Shown here: positions 62,090-64,000 of the stretch, one piece after another
Numbering within the stretch: position 1 is the first letter of the stretch
Layout of the letters: each line of letters opens with the position of its first letter
From: Bacillota bacterium
Lineage (GTDB): Bacteria; Bacillota; UBA4882; UBA10575
Direction: 5' to 3'
Assembly (NCBI GenBank): GCA_012837715.1
Contig: DUQR01000033.1
Coordinates: 62,001-126,000, forward strand
DNA: 64,000 nucleotides
Notes under the pieces: model-generated
What the model was told of the DNA's origin: nothing
The model's input: the letters and a program-made list of their open reading frames with translations, nothing else
Database searches by the model: none
Made by a program: the position numbers and the translations under genes

Positions 62090-62273
62090 TCCATTTTCCG
62101 AAAAACATTAGCGCGAACCAAACCTAAGCAGAAAAAAGGTGCTAGACAAAGAACTGCGACTGTAAGGAGTTTAGTGATTTACACCTTCAGCCTAATAACT
62201 CATTACTTTAACCTCTTACTTTTTATCAGGCTCCCGCATAATTTGTATTATATTACTAATGGAGGAATCAAAG

Positions 62274-62999
62274 ATGGGCATGAACGAACAAAATATGGTC
62301 ATCAGTCAGATTTCTTGTCCTGGCGGCACCATTTATACCATCGTCTCCGGTGACACCCTTTTTGCCCTGGCCAGACGGTTTAATACCACTGTGCAAGCAA
62401 TCCTCAACGCCAATCCCGGACTAGATCCCAATTCTTTGCAGGTTGGGCGGATGATCTGCATTCCCGTCGCTCCGGGCCCAGGCCCCTGCCCCGGTGGTTT
62501 CACTTATGCCGTCCGCGCTGGTGATACCTTTTTCAGCATTGCGCGCCGGTTTGGCACCACGGTGGCCGCCCTCCAAGCAGCAAACCCCGGTGTCGATCCT
62601 AACCGTCTCCAGATTGGACAACAAATATGTGTTCCGGCTCCAGCCCCGGGTCCTGGACCTTGTCCCGGCGGTTTCCTTTACACCATCCGGGCGGGAGACA
62701 CCTTCTTCAGCTTAGCTTCTCGTTTTGGCGTAACCTTACAAGCCTTAACTTCTGCTAATCCCGGAGTCAATCCGAATAACCTCCAAGTTGGACAACAGAT
62801 TTGTTTACCGGCCCCGGCGCCGACACCGAGTCCTGGAACCTGTTCCGGCTTTATTTACATTATTCAATCGGGAGATACCCTCTTTAGCCTTGCTCAACGT
62901 TTCGGAACAACGGTCGCCGCCATTACCGCCGCCAATCCAGGTATTAACCCTAATCAGTTACAGGTCGGACAACAGGTCTGTATTCCGACTCTTCCCTAA
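62274..62999 (+). CDS. Protein with four tandem LysM domains
   Basis: Four units of YTI/YAVxxGDTxFxLAxRFxTTVxAxxxANPGxxPNxLQVGQxICxP separated by PAPGPGPCPGG linkers; ATG 62274 behind ggagg. Confidence 0.93.
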   Translation: MGMNEQNMVISQISCPGGTIYTIVSGDTLFALARRFNTTVQAILNANPGLDPNSLQVGRMICIPVAPGPGPCPGGFTYAVRAGDTFFSIARRFGTTVAALQAANPGVDPNRLQIGQQICVPAPAPGPGPCPGGFLYTIRAGDTFFSLASRFGVTLQALTSANPGVNPNNLQVGQQICLPAPAPTPSPGTCSGFIYIIQSGDTLFSLAQRFGTTVAAITAANPGINPNQLQVGQQVCIPTLP

Positions 63000-63042
63000 C
63001 CTAAGGCGAACACTAACGGGAGCGAAGCCCCCAAAGATCATA

Positions 63043-63067
63043 GGCCGGGTTTACACCCGGTCTTTTT
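63043..63067 (+). terminator. Rho-independent terminator of the LysM gene
   Basis: ggccgggt ttac acccggtc ttttt. Confidence 0.75.
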
Positions 63068-63160
63068 CATTTGAGCAAGAAAATGCCGCTCGATCCCGGC
63101 CGCTTGTCTGAATGATTACTTTTTCCCGTCTTTCCCTGCCGAAGTCGAATGGTATTAACC

Positions 63161-63185
63161 GCATGACTTGAATTTCTTGGCAAAG
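63161..63185. repeat. Dispersed intergenic repeat, copy 2
   Basis: gcatgacttgaatttcttggcaaag. Confidence 0.6.
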
Positions 63186-63215
63186 AATTCTTAGCGAAAC
63201 GGCAGGCGCGAGCGA

Positions 63216-63848
63216 CTACTTTGCCGTTGGCTTGAAACTATTCTTTAGCACTGCTAAATCCGCCGGGCCCCGATAATGAAAGACGGCAAACCCTAACTTC
63301 TGAGCAGCTTTAATATTTATTTCCGTATCATCGATAAACAGACACTCCTCCGCCGAAAACCCGATTTCCCCAAGGCTAATCTGATAAATCCTGGGTTCGG
63401 GCTTTACTACCCGCCAAGCGCTGGAAAAAACCTGACTGGCAAAGAGGTCTTCTTGCAGCCACGCAAAGTTTGCCCGCAGATAAGAGAGGATTTCCTTTGG
63501 CATATTGGAGATAATCCCCAGCCGGTAACCACCGGCTTTTAACTCAACCGCCCATTCAAGCATGGCCGGATTTAGCCGTGTCCAGCTCCTGATATCGTGC
63601 TCGATTAACTTAATAATTAATTCCCGGTTATAATCCCTTCCACAGGCAGCCAAGACCTTTTGCCAATATTCCTCTCCGGTGCTACCCCGGTCGTAAAAGG
63701 GACGGTAATAGTAATACCAATGATGAAACCGTTCTTGTTCCGAATTTACCAGACGCAGCATGGCGTCAACTTCTTCGGGAACCTGCTCCGTAGAGAGCAC
63801 ACCACCGTAATCAAAAATAACTGCTTTGATCCGACTCAAGAAGAACAC
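63216..63848 (-). CDS. HAD-superfamily hydrolase
   Basis: AVIFDYGGVLSTEQVPEEVDAML...LGIISNMPKE...KPEPRIYQISLGEIGFSAEECLFIDDTEINIKAAQKLGF. Confidence 0.93.
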   Translation of the reverse strand: MFFLSRIKAVIFDYGGVLSTEQVPEEVDAMLRLVNSEQERFHHWYYYYRPFYDRGSTGEEYWQKVLAACGRDYNRELIIKLIEHDIRSWTRLNPAMLEWAVELKAGGYRLGIISNMPKEILSYLRANFAWLQEDLFASQVFSSAWRVVKPEPRIYQISLGEIGFSAEECLFIDDTEINIKAAQKLGFAVFHYRGPADLAVLKNSFKPTAK

Positions 63849-64000
63849 CCCCTAAAGCATAGATTTGGACAAGACACCAATTCCCCCTTCTCTTGACTTG
63901 AAATCCCGAATTACGGTATACTTGTTTTGTTACTAACTTATAGATATTTGTATATCTTTCCCTTCCACCTGTAATTTAAGCAGCCGCCACATCAGTAATT

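Overview
This 64 kb window looks like chromosome from a spore-forming Firmicute-type bacterium. Supporting genes are rpoD-dnaG, ftsK/spoIIIE-ylzJ-tepA, mutS2, lon and a UPF0182 gene. Blocks in order: (i) the 5' end of a Nif3-like gene, two tRNAs, rpoD, dnaG, a RodZ-like gene, ftsK, a Na/Pi-cotransporter-like gene, ylzJ and tepA; (ii) a surface-glycan locus at about 10.2-19.4 kb (nucleotidyltransferase, several GT2 enzymes, a CgeB-like glycosyltransferase, a GT-D-fold protein, UDP-glucose dehydrogenase, an FkbM methyltransferase), followed by a Leu/Cys/Gly tRNA cluster; (iii) pyk, an unlisted serpin C-terminal remnant and an L-lactate permease; (iv) a sugar-sensing cluster at 23.4-32.6 kb (YesN/YesM two-component pair, two sugar-binding proteins, an MCP, and an MCP paralog with no output domain) with no ABC permease or ATPase; (v) a nucleotidyltransferase, mutS2, lon and UPF0182; (vi) a cluster at 42.6-51.8 kb with a TetR regulator, one LolD-like ATPase, two duplicated pairs of FtsX/LolC-like permeases, a LolA-like periplasmic protein and a putative outer-membrane beta-barrel ending in Phe, which suggests a diderm envelope; (vii) alpha-glucan, cell-wall and LysM genes, including a type I pullulanase that appears to lack any canonical start codon. 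The most noteworthy non-coding signals are two fragments resembling the 5' end of a group II intron, each just downstream of a terminator hairpin; degenerate 7-nt tandem repeats in the spacers of the Lol-like cluster; and short dispersed intergenic repeats. Calls come from reading the sequence and family recall; no database search was run.
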